Origin: Vicia villosa
Lineage: Eukaryota > Streptophyta > Magnoliopsida > Fabales > Fabaceae
DNA: 64,000 nucleotides
Assembly (NCBI RefSeq): GCF_029867415.1
Contig: NW_026706179.1
Location: 124,001 to 188,000, forward strand
Direction: 5' to 3'
In this document: positions 13,664-25,997 of the stretch, in pieces
Layout of the letters: each line of letters opens with the position of its first letter
How positions within the stretch are numbered: position 1 is the stretch's first letter
Notes under the pieces: model-generated
Told to the model about the DNA's origin: nothing
What the model saw: the letters and a program-made list of their open reading frames with translations, nothing else
Databases searched by the model: none
Position numbers and translations under genes: made by a program

Positions 13664-15249
13664 TTTCAAAAACCTTTTTTTATAATAATTAATAATATTT
13701 ATTTTATTTAAATTATGTTATTTTCTTAAATATTTATTATTTATTATTTATTTATTTTAATTAAATAATTTATTTAAATATCTTTCATAATTCCTAAAAA
13801 TCATAAAAAAGGTTTTTTACCTGACTATATTTTTCTTTCCTTCGATTTAATTAATTAGGTTGCAAAACCAATAATTAATTAAATCGATTATGTTGCTTGA
13901 TTCAATTTACACCCGAATCAGGGTTTACGAGAACTTTCCCTACACTAAAAAATATTATTTTTCTGTGTCCTTTTCAAGGTTGATTTTTCAGATGTCTTTC
14001 GACTGTGCGCCACGCCCTTCACAAAGCTAAGTCCCGATCAAATTTCTTTTATTCTGCCTTGTCAATGAAAGAACTTTTCATACACTCACTGTATTTTATT
14101 TTTTCTATCAATTCTCAGATGATCAGAGTCAATGCTCGAGGAAACCTCCGAGTGTCAACCTTCATCAATCGAAGCTACGTTTTTATACTTATCCTTTTTT
14201 CTTTTATCCTTATATTTTGATTAGGGTTAACCATACCTGTTACTGAATTAATAATGCACTCACCCTTGTTTGTTTATTTTTCCTTTTCCAATTTTTCAGG
14301 GTTAGCCAACCGTCAAAGCTCAATAGTCGGTAACCCTAAAACCCTGTTTTATTTTAATTATTACTTATGTCAAACCCGCTGGCTTCATTCTCCCTTTCCC
14401 CCGCTGGTTTCTTTTTCCCCTTCCCCATATTGCTTTAATTATGTTGTTTATACTATTGCGTGGTTAGTAATCTTAGGGAGTGCAATCCTTGAATCAATTT
14501 AGAATAACTAATTATAAGATAATATAATGAATTAATCACGTGATTGTTGCACCCACGCACACTTTTTGGGTAACCTCTTTGCTGCCTGTTGCCTTGTTGC
14601 CTTGTGTTTTTTTGCAGAATAGTCATGCCCCTCGAATACGAGGATACCTCAGCCATGTTGCCTCGATTATGCAAAGATCATAGGTCCCTATTGATGCTGC
14701 CTTCGATACACTAATATGATCTCGTCCCTCGGAAGTTGCCTACGAAAGGCTGAGGTATCCTCTGGTTGCCTAAACGAAAGGCTATTCCGGTCCTTCCCTT
14801 AGACTACCTGCCTCTTTATGGCATGGGACAGTCTTATGGCGAACGACATTGCGACGACCCTTCAACCTCCAAATGAAAGGCTTCCTGCCCTCTTATGGTG
14901 TGGATAGACCCTCTCACCCTGAAAGGCTAAAAGAACTATTTTCTACATTATTAAGGTAATTGCTCCAAATTGCCTTGCTCTGGCTACGCTCATTTACGAG
15001 CTAAAGTCCGTATTCACTTCTTCTACATTTCTGAAATCAAAGAGCAAAGCAATTAAGAGCCCATGGAAAACCATGGATGCAAAGGGTGCCTTACACCTTC
15101 CCTATACATAATTACCCCCCGAACTCAGTTTTTATTTAAAAGGTTTTTCCTGTTCTTTTAGCCTTTCTGATATTTGGATAAAATAAAAGTCGGTGGCGAC
15201 TCTTGCTTACCGCGACATTTCGATATAAAAGTCAGTTCACCGTATTACA
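11537..15249 (+). mobile_element. Ogre-like solo LTR (3713 bp), TSD CATAT
   Basis: It starts TGTCATACTCCAAAATTTGC and ends CACCGTATTACA, flanked by CATAT at 11532-11536 and 15250-15254. It shares the terminal block (CCCATGGAAAACCATGG near 15060, GTGGCGACTCTTGC near 15194) with the copy at 1823-5811, in the same orientation. Two AT microsatellites lie near 13557 and 13637. No coding capacity is recognised. Confidence 0.9.
13557..13664. repeat. Two (AT)n microsatellites
   Basis: Uninterrupted AT dinucleotide runs occupy about 13557-13594 and 13637-13664, separated by a T-rich spacer. Both lie inside the solo LTR at 11537-15249. Confidence 0.9.
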
Positions 15250-15605
15250 CATATTCATCTACCAATTCAAAGTAACATTAACATCCATGTTACATGAATT
15301 CACAAATCTAGGTTACAAGGCCTTTAAAATAACATATCCAAATGTTAACACATACATCCAAAATATTCAACAAAACATAAACATAGCAATGTTCAAAACA
15401 TGAGAATAAGTCAACGAAATCCCCCCAAGTGTTACATGACTAGAGCATATGACTCGCTACCTAATCAAATACAAAACTCGATGCTCTCCTGCACGTTACC
15501 AATAAAGGGCAACATTCAAACAGAAGGGTGAGAATTCAAATTATCATAGAAAATATAATAATGGGAAATGCAACATAAACAAGCATACATTTCACAATTC
15601 ATCAC

Positions 15606-18600
15606 TGTTATACCCCAAAATTTGCCCGCATCTTTTTTCAAGGAAACTCCAATCTGAAAATTAAGAGTCTCATATAATCATGGATTTTTATTTCAACAAA
15701 TATCCTGACATATGAAATACTTAGTTTTTAGAATTTTTCTTATACAGTAATTTGGCTTGCAGTTGAATTTATTCTTACGCAAACGCCAAATACTGTTTAT
15801 TACTTCACACATGCTATTTATTTATTTACAGATAAATAGTACTGACACAATTGGTACAGAGTTAAATCTTTTTTGCAGGCGCAGAATCAGGAAACTCAGA
15901 CTGTACTGGTAACAGTAAATAATAGTTATTTATTATGTCTGTGTTTTTTAACAAGTCATGTAAATAAACTTTCATTTTTCACATAAAACAAAAAAACAAC
16001 AAAAAAGGAAATTAACTTTGACGGTTGATTTTTCATTCTAACTGCTACGTCAATATCTGAACAGTCAATTGACAGCCAAACTGCTAGCAATACAATTCTC
16101 AGTGTTTTGTACCATCAATCAAATCAATCTTTCACAATTCAAAATTCCAAGATTTTTGTTCTAGAAGTCTTCTGAATATCACGCGATTAGCAGAGACTCA
16201 ACACTGCACAAAAATCAGGTACGCTTAACTGTCTCCTACATAAACAGTCCCTGACTAGGGTTTTCTTGTTTTTACAGGAGAAACAAGCTTTTGAGACCTC
16301 AAATGGATTTCATGCACATCCATATATCTCAAAGTACCATCATACAAATTTTCAAACTTCAATTCACTCAGACGCACCGTCAGCAGCTCAAACAGTCAAC
16401 AGACGACCCGTTTGACCAAAAAAGTCAACAGACAGTCAAAAATGAAATTTTTTGTCAAAGTCCATATTTTGTCAAAGGATTCATCATTTGATCATTGGAT
16501 GATCATAATTCATCAAGGAAAAATCAAAAATCAACAAAACCCTAAGATTCAAAATTAGGGTTTTTGCCTGAAAAGTCAACTCAACTTTGACTGGTCATAA
16601 CTCTCTCATCCTTCATCCAAAAAATTCAAACCAAAGCTCATTTTGAAGGAAATTCAATTATCTTTCAAATGCAATTGATCCCATGGTCATTGCATTCACC
16701 ATTTGAAAAATATGAACAAAGACATTACATGTCATTTTCAAAGTCAACAAAAAGACACTTTTTTCAAAAGGACACACAAGGAGCATCAAAAATCATTTTG
16801 ACATGAGACCAAAGACATTGGTTAGAGGACTCTTTGAGGTTTCCAAAAAGTGAAATATCTCCTTCATATGACAAAAATTGAGGGATTTACACCTTGTTGA
16901 AGTTGGCTAAATTTTGGGAAAATGCATGAAATCAACATTGCTCAAAAATGCATTTTTTCCAAATGAGGCCAAGTTTTCATGGTTCAAACATCATTACCAT
17001 AATATTATGGGCCTCCCACGACCAAGACCAAGCCCATAACATTTTTTTCTCCATTTTTGATTTAATTTTATCATTTAAGATTAAATTAAAAAAGAAAAAA
17101 AAGAAGGATAAAGCATAGCTTATTTTCTAAGCTAAAGCCTCCACATGTGACTTAATTATGCAGCAAGGAAGACCTAAGGAAAGAGGTGTGGAAAGATCAA
17201 GCAATGGTGGCTTAAATTTTAAGCTTGAAAGTCAAAAATTCAACAAAAGCAATCAATGCTTTTAGCTTCAATTCTAAGCACCTCTTGGCCTATAAAAAGC
17301 TCAGCATACTTCAGCAACAAGGAGGGCAGAAGGGAGAACGAATTCAGAATCAAACTCTTGCTTGTAATACATTTGTAACCTCCTAAAATATTCAATGAAT
17401 TTTGAAATTCGAATTCTAAGTTTAAGTTAGTTTCAATACAAAATAAACACTCAAACACGTTCCTTGAACTTCACTGAACCTATCCAGATCATTTGCAAGC
17501 TTTGAAACTCAATGAATCAAACACTACAGGTCACGATTTGTCCAAACTAAAACTGACTTGTATCTCATAACACAAGCATATCTAGCACGATGTAGACATA
17601 TATTTGAACTTGGTGTGGTGTGTAGATCATTTCTGGAACTTTAATTGAGTTTTAGACGCTTACACACGAAGTTACCATTCTAGGGTTCATAATCTCAAAA
17701 TTAGGGCTTTCTGAAATAGGCAAAATTAGAGGATCTAAGTGGTACCATTGAGTTCGTATGGATCAGACGAGTTGAATGGATAGGTCGCGCCAAATTTATT
17801 TTTACGTTTGACCCTATTCGCTATTTTGCAGGTTTAAGCATCATGTATTATAGCGTTTTTTTACAAAAGCGATGTTATAAGTGTTGTCTGGAGGTTGAAG
17901 ACGAAGACGTGTCTTCCCCCCATTGGTTCAGACGCGCGCGTGTTTTTTTTGAATTTGTCTCTGATTCTGTGCTTTGCAGGTGTAACTTTTACCACGTGCC
18001 TCAATGTCTGGACCATCTGATCTCATTTAATGAACCATCCAACGCCCCAGAATGAATCCTCATACCATGGACTCTCAGATTAATCACACATGATCATGTA
18101 TCCTTTTATTTTCTATTTTATTTTAATTTTCTTTGCAAAATTAATTAAAAATAGTTTTAAAAATCCAAAAAATACACAAAAAATATTTTTAGACTTCTAA
18201 AATAATATATTATTTTCTGAAATAAAAATATTTTATTTTTCTTCAAAATTTCAATATTTTGCATAATTAATTATTATATATTTATATATTTGCTTTTTAA
18301 TTATTCTAACCAATCAAAAAATCATAAAAAAATTGTTCTTTATATTAAATATTGTTTATATATTATAAACTAATTTTGTACATATTTTGAATAATTTTCT
18401 CTTTAAGTTTTAATTATTTATGTAATTATTTGCATAATTATGTTTAAATTAGCTTAATCAATTTTCAAATCAATTTCAAAAATTCCAAAAAATTAGTTTT
18501 GTTTTAAAATTAATTGACAAATATTTTGTACATATTTTAAACTTAATTTCTAGGTTTAAATATATTTTCATCTTTTTTCTTCATTTTAATTTAATTAATC

Positions 18601-19573
18601 ATGCATTAATTATAATTAAAATCAATCATAAAAAAATCCAAAAACATGCCTTTTATTTTTTTTGCAATTTAAATTCCTAGATAAATGTATAGGATGTCAA
18701 AATCATGTAAATAGGCTAGTTTACATTTCCTGCACAATCGATGTAATAGCGTAGATTTACTTTCCGCACTTTACATTTCCGCATTTTAATTTCCAGCAAA
18801 TATAAACTGCGTGTATGTCAAAGATAAAATTGAACCGTTAGATCACTAACTTCAAAGATAAAATATCTGAATACAAACACAATCACACTTGCACCTCTTA
18901 AGGTAATCCCTTCTCATTCTTTTCAAAATCAAAAGTCAAAATTCTACTGTTTCGAGTACAAAATCGAACCTTTTGTTTATATCCGGTGAAAGGATAGATT
19001 TTTAAAGGAAATAGGATAAAGACCTTACAACTCAGGGTAGACCTCCTAGTTTGCTTGCTCAAATCAAAACAAACAAAATTCTCATACACTGTTGTTTTTT
19101 AAAACAAAACTTTCCAAAAAGACAATATTTTGTATACATCCAAACACGGATCATTACAAAGTTAACGTTCTTTTCAAAACATCTTTCGAAAGATAAACAA
19201 GCATTTTGTATACATCCGCACAAGGATCATTACAAATTCAATTTACAAAAGTATTTGAAACCACATATGAGCATTCTAAAGCAATTGAAAAGTGATCGAA
19301 AAACAAGTGAGCTAAGCAAACTTAAGAGCCCATGGATAACCATGGATACAAAGGGTTCTAACACCTTCCCTTTGTATAACCTACCCCCTTACCCAGAATT
19401 TCTTAAAGGTCTTTTTTCTGTTTCTTTTATAAACCTTTCCTTAATTGGATAAAATAAAAGGTCGGTGGCGACTCTGTGAATTTTCAAAAATGCGAAAGCA
19501 TAAGCGATAAAAAAGAGTCAGTTCACGTATCTCTCCCGCTCAGAGGTATGGCCCGAAAAAACGGAGGTCCACA
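15606..19573 (+). mobile_element. Ogre-like solo LTR (3968 bp), TSD ATCAC
   Basis: It starts TGTTATACCCCAAAATTTGC and ends GGAGGTCCACA, flanked by ATCAC at 15601-15605 and 19574-19578. The end differs from the CGTATTACA of its relatives, so it is a different subfamily, although the CCCATGGATAACCATGG block (about 19330) and GGTCGGTGGCGACTC (about 19459) are present. A TATA-like TATAAAAAG is at 17291. ORFs at 19051-19452 and 19476-19769 are chance frames. Confidence 0.88.
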
Positions 19574-22376
19574 ATCACTCTTCATAAAAACATGCTTTTA
19601 TAACCATACATTAAAGTTAACATGTTTTATCATTAAACAACCAAGTTCCATCATTCAAGTAATTATATCCAATTACCAATTCAACAACTGTAATCCACTA
19701 ATGAAATGCCATCAAGTATACAATTATCACAGAAAATTTCACATTAAGCATCACTTATTACATAATTAATCCACGCCAATAATATTGAAAAATCACACAA
19801 AACACGATTTACACCGACACGTGCGACTCAAATGTGACTCTATGCAATATGCATGTGGATCCCATCCGTTATCATTTCCGGTCATGCCGATTGTCTTTCC
19901 TCTATAGACTAGATAACCACCTCAAAAGCCTCATTCTGTGTTAAGCTTTCAAATCTCATTCGACGCTAGATTTGGGACAAATAAATAACCTTCATAAGAT
20001 TACCCAACATTTCCACTTTCAAAGACTCATGCTTGTGTACGTGTGCAACCAAACAAGACTCATGCATTTAAGACGATCTCTCTATCTCTTAAACTACACA
20101 ATCACATCTTTACAAATTTGCACAACATGACATTCAATCCATTCTCAAACACCAATTAGCATTTAGAAATCAATCACATAATTCACGGTTATCATATCAC
20201 ACAATACATCCATGAACATTGATCATGCACAATTCATTCATAACATACACACACAATTACATGTTATTCACAATTAACATCTTAATTAATTAAACAAGTG
20301 CCAACCAATCCTACTCTATCATATAGACAATTATTTAAGCTTCAATATGCTTCAAACGGCACCTAAAAAGGAGTTACAGATCAAAAGATACGTCATTTCA
20401 AAGTTTTGAAAAAGTTCCATACCACAATGTCCGCTTAGCGAGCATCAAGCGACTAGCAACAGGAACGAACTAAAACTGGGATCTGCTTAGCGGGATGGGT
20501 CCTCTTAGAGAGCCCCATCTATTTTTGAAAAACAAACAGCATCCGCTTAGCGAGCCTATGGCCGCTTAGCGGACATGCGATTTTGCAAAAAAAAACCAGA
20601 AAACTCAGAACTGCGAAAATCACACTCCACTACACCAAATCACTTCCAGACACAAATAAACAGCAAATACAACTAATATTCATCATCATTCAACAATATT
20701 CATCATCAAAATCATGTTTAATCATACAATTCCATAGAAATTAGCATAAAAGTTAGGGTTTCCACATTTTCATGAAATTCCAAAGATTGAAGATAACACA
20801 TACACAAACACATTACCCAATCATAGATTCTACAAGAATTTGGATTCTAACCCTTACCTCTAACTCTTAATCCACCCGCTTGATGAAATCTACCAATCCC
20901 CTCTTTGTTCTTCTTTTGCCTCTTTCTCTTCTTTTTCTTTCTATCTTTCTATCTATCTTTCTTCTCTAATTTAGGTTAAGTCATAAAATCCTCTTCTAAC
21001 TCTCATTACCTTATTGGGCTTAACCCATCTACTATTCTAATTTCTAATTCAACTAAGCCCAATAGCTAATTCTAATATAATTATACTATTTATTAATTAG
21101 CTAAATCACATATTACCACGCAATTAAATAATTATCACTCAAACAATTATTAAATAAAACACACAAACAATACCTAATAACAAGTAATCCTAATTAAATA
21201 AAATCTAATAAAAATAGGGTGTTACATAGAGAACTTGCAAATATAAAAATGTACAAAACAGGTACAACAGCAAGATGTTATATGGAATGTTAAGACATGT
21301 TCTGTGACAATACGTCTTATGAGATGTCATGTGCAGAAACTCATGACATCGCGCCTGCTAAGCTGAAAGATGAAGATTCCAAATGTAATTAACAGATGCA
21401 GAATATTCTATGGAATACTATACAATCATATGTGGCGCAGTTTTAAAGGTCAAGAGAATCAAGTCAGACTATTGAAGATTATGTAGTTTCTAATTATGGA
21501 GACAATTTAGGAAACTTATTATTTAAAGACCTTTCTTTTAGCAGAAGTTTTCTGCTGATTTGTAACAGCAAATAAAGCTGTGATTGAAGGCCCAAGTCCA
21601 GTTGGGAATAGGTTATAAATAGGAAGCTTTGTAACCTAGTTTGTTAAGCAAGTCGAGTATTGAAAAGATGTAAACATTAGGGTTTGTTAAGGTAGATCAC
21701 CCGAACTGTGGGATGACTACCATGTTCTTCTCTAAACCTGTAGGGAAGAGAAGTATTGTTTTCACTCTAAAACTATAGGTAAGAGTTGAGTGATATGTGT
21801 CTCTTGATCGAAGATGATAAGCAAGATCAAGGTGTGTTTTAAGTGTGACTTCACTCTGTTCTAATTGTCGTCTGTTTGTTATCACTGGTCGTGATTGAAA
21901 GGGATTTGAGGGGGGCCTCATATCTAGGTGAGTCTTAGATAGAAATCTAACTTGGGTAGTGATTAAGTGAGAAGTTGTAAACGGGGGAGTGTAGCTTTGA
22001 ATTGATACTATCATAGTGCATTTATCCATGGCTTAGTAGCCCCCCGAGTAGGTTAGTGGAACCAATCTGGGTTAACAATTCTTTGTGTTATCTATTTTCT
22101 GCACTGGTTTATTGATCTGGTATAAGATGTTATAAAATCGGTTATGACATCAGGGAATTATTTCAAAGCTTGTGCTTTCAGTAAATCAACCCAGATCAAA
22201 ACCTGATTGTAATCTTTGTGCTATCATTATGTTTAAATGGTTCTAATATCCTTATGATCTTCTATCATGCTAGTGTTAAAACTGAAGATCATACTATCCT
22301 ACTTTTGCAGTTTTATAACAGACCAGATGTCACGACATCATAGATGACATTTGTGTTCTGTCATACCAGAATTTCA

Positions 22377-22654
22377 TTATATACACCAGTTAATACTATT
22401 ATTCTGTTATTAAAACCAAACTAACATTTGAATGTTACTGCTACACAAAAGCCAGCTACCACCAAAATTCTTCTAAGCTTGCTACTGGTATATCCAAACA
22501 TACTTTACTGAGCCACTCCTTATTCTTTTTTTTCTGCTGTTGACCTACTATTCGTCTACTACATCATTATTCCTGTAACAATTACTTATACTAAATTCCA
22601 GCAATTCCTTCCCTTAATTCTATATAATTTCTGAACCTACAGGAGGAGTAACTA

Positions 22655-22655
<1 letters not shown>
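22377..22655. other. Unassigned non-coding stretch after the copia 3' LTR
   Basis: AT-rich sequence with no supported gene. It may be the original host flank, since the copia insertion would have duplicated about TTATA at 22377, but the left duplication lies outside the window. Confidence 0.4.

Positions 22656-22739
<84 letters not shown>
22656..22739. repeat. (AT)n microsatellite, about 84 bp
   Basis: An almost pure AT run with a single GT interruption near 22698. It generates a meaningless Tyr/Ile-rich reading frame on the minus strand. Confidence 0.93.
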
Positions 22740-22741
<2 letters not shown>

Positions 22742-22782
22742 ATTAAGGAAGTCACTAAAACTAGGAATGAATTATACATGTG

Positions 22783-23774
22783 CCCCCCCCCCCCCACAGC
22801 CTTAAGGGACGATCATTCTCTCTCCCATTACCACATGGGGCGCCCATCCTCATGGTGTGGCCCCCGTCCCACATTTTTTTTGTATTAGCCTAAGGGCGCC
22901 CGCCCCAGACCCTTGTGGCCCCCGCCACAAATTTTCCTCTTCCTCTTATTTTATATTCCTTCGTTCTTATACCCGGAATTTGTTTCAAATTTTCCAGAAA
23001 CTTTTCAATACAGCATCACAGAGATTCAACAACACAACATCACACAGAAATTCATCGATCAAATTTATCAGGGATAATTCTAATTCACCCAAAATCACAA
23101 ACAGCACAATTAATCAATAATCAACATAGCAACAATTTCACATGAAATTTTTCAGAAAATTACAACACAATGGACATCACAATCATACCAAAACAGAGAT
23201 AAAATTATAATCCCAAAATCCCACATACGGTTCATCATATCCCTATTTATAGAGCAAGAACTCCACCCTTACTTTGGATTGAAGACCGCTCTAAAATCTT
23301 TCTCCGATCGAATTTCCCCAAATTGCTTCCTCCTGAGTTATACGTGTCCCTCTCCTAAACTTGTGCCACTTCTATTTTCTTTTCCTCTTCACAACAAATT
23401 CATTCTCCAAACCCTTGTTTTCTATTTTCTTTTCTTGCTAAAACTAATGGCATACTATGCTACATCCAATTTTGTCTCACAATTGAAATGGGCTTAATGT
23501 TTCTCCCGTACAGTCACCTCACTAACCATGCTAGCCCACATAAAATATAAGATTCTCACCTCCTGTTATTTATCTCAGCTTAATTTACTAATCTATTTTA
23601 ATTAGCAGCTTATCTCACAAAATACTATCAATTATGTTATTAATATTTCTAATAATAAAAGTGTCAAATAATACTATTAGAACTCGACCATTACTCAATT
23701 AAAATACCTGATAAAACACGATAAATAATCAAAATTAACTAAATTAAATATTTAATCGTATTACGAGTGTTACA
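22783..23774. repeat. Gypsy-type LTR fragment
   Basis: It begins near a C homopolymer (about 22783-22796) and ends ATTACGAGTGTTACA at 23774, the same GTGTTACA-type end as the solo LTR at 11279-21226. It directly abuts copia LTR sequence at 23775. The left boundary is uncertain and no duplication could be assigned. Confidence 0.5.
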
Positions 23775-24122
23775 TGTTAACTGCTAGACATCACTGCGGT
23801 GGTTGGAAGTGTGATGTTGAGTTCTCATTTCCAGGGAGAACTTAGGTAGAAGTTGCATTGGGTAGTGATTAAGTGATTAGATCGTCAACGGGTGTGTTGG
23901 CTGTAGGGTCTATGAATTGATACTACTAATAATGGATGTCCTTCCTGGCTTGGTATGCCCCCTGAGTAAGTAGTTAGACCGAACTGGATAAACAACTCTT
24001 GTGTGCACTTTACTTTTCAGCAACTACTTTAACTGTTTTTATCTTGCATATGTTGTAGATAACAGACCAGATGTCTCGACATGTTTATTCGAAATTTGGG
24101 TCTGCTATACCTGAATTTCATT
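23775..24122 (+). repeat. Diverged copia LTR fragment
   Basis: It shares segments in the same order with the 3' LTR at 21850-22376: GGGTAGTGATTAAGTGA, GAATTGATACTA, CTTGGTA-GCCCCC-GAGTA and ACCAGATGTC-CGACAT, ending TACCTGAATTTCA. It is an older relative of the copia element that fills the left third of the window. Confidence 0.65.
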
Positions 24123-24847
24123 AATGATGTCTTAAAAAATATATATTTAAGTTTTAGGCGCCACTTATATTATGAAATATACGTAAAAAAAAAAAAATTT
24201 ATTTGACCTAAAATCTAAAAGTATAATTTCAAAAAGAATAGATCAAACTAATTCTCATTAAATATTCGATAGAGATTTTCAATTTTAAAAAAATTTTTTT
24301 TTTTTTTAAATTATCATCTTATTTATAAACAAAAGTTCTAATAGTTAAAATACATTACATTTAAAAATAAATTTTACAATTATAAAAAAATAAATAAATA
24401 AAATTTACAAAAAAAATTTAGACTCAAATTTTAGAATATGTCATGCAAAACTAAAATAGTTAACAAATCTCAAATTTAATTGATCACGATTATTTACATA
24501 TTTCACAAAATAATTTTTAATCGTAGAAATAAAAAGTAATATAATATTCAAATTTTAATCAATCATTATTTTCAAATTGAATTTTAAGTTTATACTTGAT
24601 ATAAAGGTTTTTATAACACTATTTTATAAATAAAAGAAAATATTGGAACTTGAAGAGTAAATCCTAGTAATGTTTTAAATCTTTATAATAATAATATAAT
24701 AACATAAATTTAATCTTTCCAAATTTGTAAGCATTCCAAATTATTTTAGGTCAAAAAATATTCGAATAACAAATGGTTTAGGGTTTGTGAAAGTTCATCG
24801 ATCATTCTCAATTCACAAACAAGGTATTCTCCTATTTTCATCTAACA
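24123..24847 (+). promoter_or_regulatory. Upstream region of F-box copy 1 (duplicated at copy 4)
   Basis: This AT-rich stretch is clearly homologous to 46628-47297 upstream of copy 4: AATGATGTCTTAAAAAATA, TTAGGCGCCAC, AAAAGTATAATTTCAAAAAG and AACAAGGTATTCTCC occur in the same order in both. The two genes were thus duplicated together with their promoters. A CACAAACAAG/GTATTC site just before the ATG could be a 5' UTR splice donor, which is unproven. Confidence 0.6.
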
Positions 24848-25997
24848 ATGGTGAAAAGAAAGAAAAAAAACCTTATGAAGAACAAAGATAGGATCAGTGA
24901 TTTGCCAGATGCTCTATTGATTCACATACTCTCTTTTTTGAACATCAAACAAGCTATTCACATTTGTATTCTCTCCACAAGATGGAAGAATCTCTGGAAG
25001 TATGTTCCCACTCTCACATTAATTGGCTCACAATTTACCACTATCAAGATTTTCATCGAATTCGTCTCTCGGATCTTGTCTCTTCGCGATAACTCAACAG
25101 ATCTTTACACTCTAAGATTTCGCAGTAGTAATCTCACGGAACCTAGCCTAGTCGAAACGATTCTAAATTATGCTGTTTCACACAATGTCCAACTACTAGA
25201 TGTCTATGTTAAATGTGATATTCAACACTTTCCGACTTGTTTATTGTCGTGTCGCAGTTTAACCTCTCTCGATCTTTGTTTTAGTCATCCTACAGTTTAT
25301 GGTACGACCATAATGTTTCCTAGTTCTTTGAATATGCCACTATTAACCCGCTTGTATCTTAGGCACTTTGCCTTTAGGGCTGGCAATGATGGTCGTGTTG
25401 ATCCATTTTCAGCATTAACCAATTTGAAAAGTTTGACAATGGTGTATTGTAAAGTTGCGGGTGCGCAAAACCTTTGCATTTCAAGTACCAAGCTTGTCAA
25501 TTTATATATACACATGAATCATTATGCCCGCGAAACCTATTTTGGAATGGAACTATATGCTCCAAGTCTTTGTACCTTTGTTTTTAGTGGTATTCCTGTT
25601 GAGAAACTCTCTTGGAGCAAGAGCAATGTCTCTTCTATCAAACGAGTAAGTATTGATATAATAGAATTTTGAAAATCTTCAGAGACTTCATTGGTTCTAC
25701 TCGACTGGCTGTCTGAACTTGCTAATATGGAATCGTTGATCATCTCTTCAACGGCTCTTAAGGTACACTTATAATGACAAGAGTATTTTCTTTTAGTTTA
25801 CACTTACATGATCCTAATAGTTGTTGTTTGTTTAGGTTCTATCCTTAGTTCCGAATTTATTGGTTGAGCTTCCTTCCTTGTGTAATTTGAAGTCACTCAA
25901 GGTAGAAAAGAGACAAATTTCACCAATGATACCGGATGGAATAGTGGACAGTTTGATTCAAAACTCGCCTTCACCAAAGGTTTACATCATAGATTGA
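24848..25997 (+). pseudogene. F-box/FBD-LRR protein, copy 1, premature stop
   Basis: F-box proteins link substrates to SCF ubiquitin ligases through SKP1. The frame opens with a Lys-rich leader, then an F-box at about residues 16-55 (DRISDLPDALLIHILSFL, followed by RWKNLWKYVP), then leucine-rich segments typical of plant F-box/FBD/LRR proteins. Exon 1 is 24848-25762, with a GT-AG intron 25763-25835, and exon 2 is 25836-25997 ending in VYIID. Codon 275 (25670-25672) is TGA where copies 2, 3 and 4 have TGG or an equivalent sense codon, so the product would lose about 85 residues. The rest of the frame and the splice sites are intact, so the break is recent. The truncated product would still hold the F-box; whether it is made cannot be seen. 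Confidence 0.85.

Larger units (their letters stand above)
11279..21226. mobile_element. Gypsy-type solo LTR (about 2.26 kb net), TSD TAGAG
   Basis: Ends are TGTAACACCC and GGGTGTTACA, the usual inverted ends of plant Ty3/gypsy LTRs, flanked by perfect TAGAG duplications. Removing two nested Ogre-like solo LTRs with one duplication each leaves about 2257 bp in three parts: 11279-11536, 15250-15605 and 19574-21226. No internal coding domain remains. The right part contains motifs such as CCGCTTAGCG (about 20538) also seen in the debris at about 50290. Confidence 0.85.
11201..22376 (+). mobile_element. 3' LTR of copia-type element, split by a 9.9-kb nested insertion
   Basis: The LTR is made of 11201-11278 and 21232-22376 (about 1223 bp once joined). 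It starts TGTTAATGCC and ends CCAGAATTTCA. The split point is flanked by TAGAG at 11274-11278 and 21227-21231. The tail matches the 5' LTR at 1287-1822 and 5817-6018 and shows the uninterrupted insertion site of the 1823-5811 solo LTR. Confidence 0.85.

Noticed and set aside
19051..19769. Frames of 133 and 97 codons
   Set aside because: Within or across the end of the solo LTR 15606-19573; repeated LTR sequence, not genes.
22591..22797. Tyr/Ile repeat frame
   Set aside because: Translation of the AT microsatellite.
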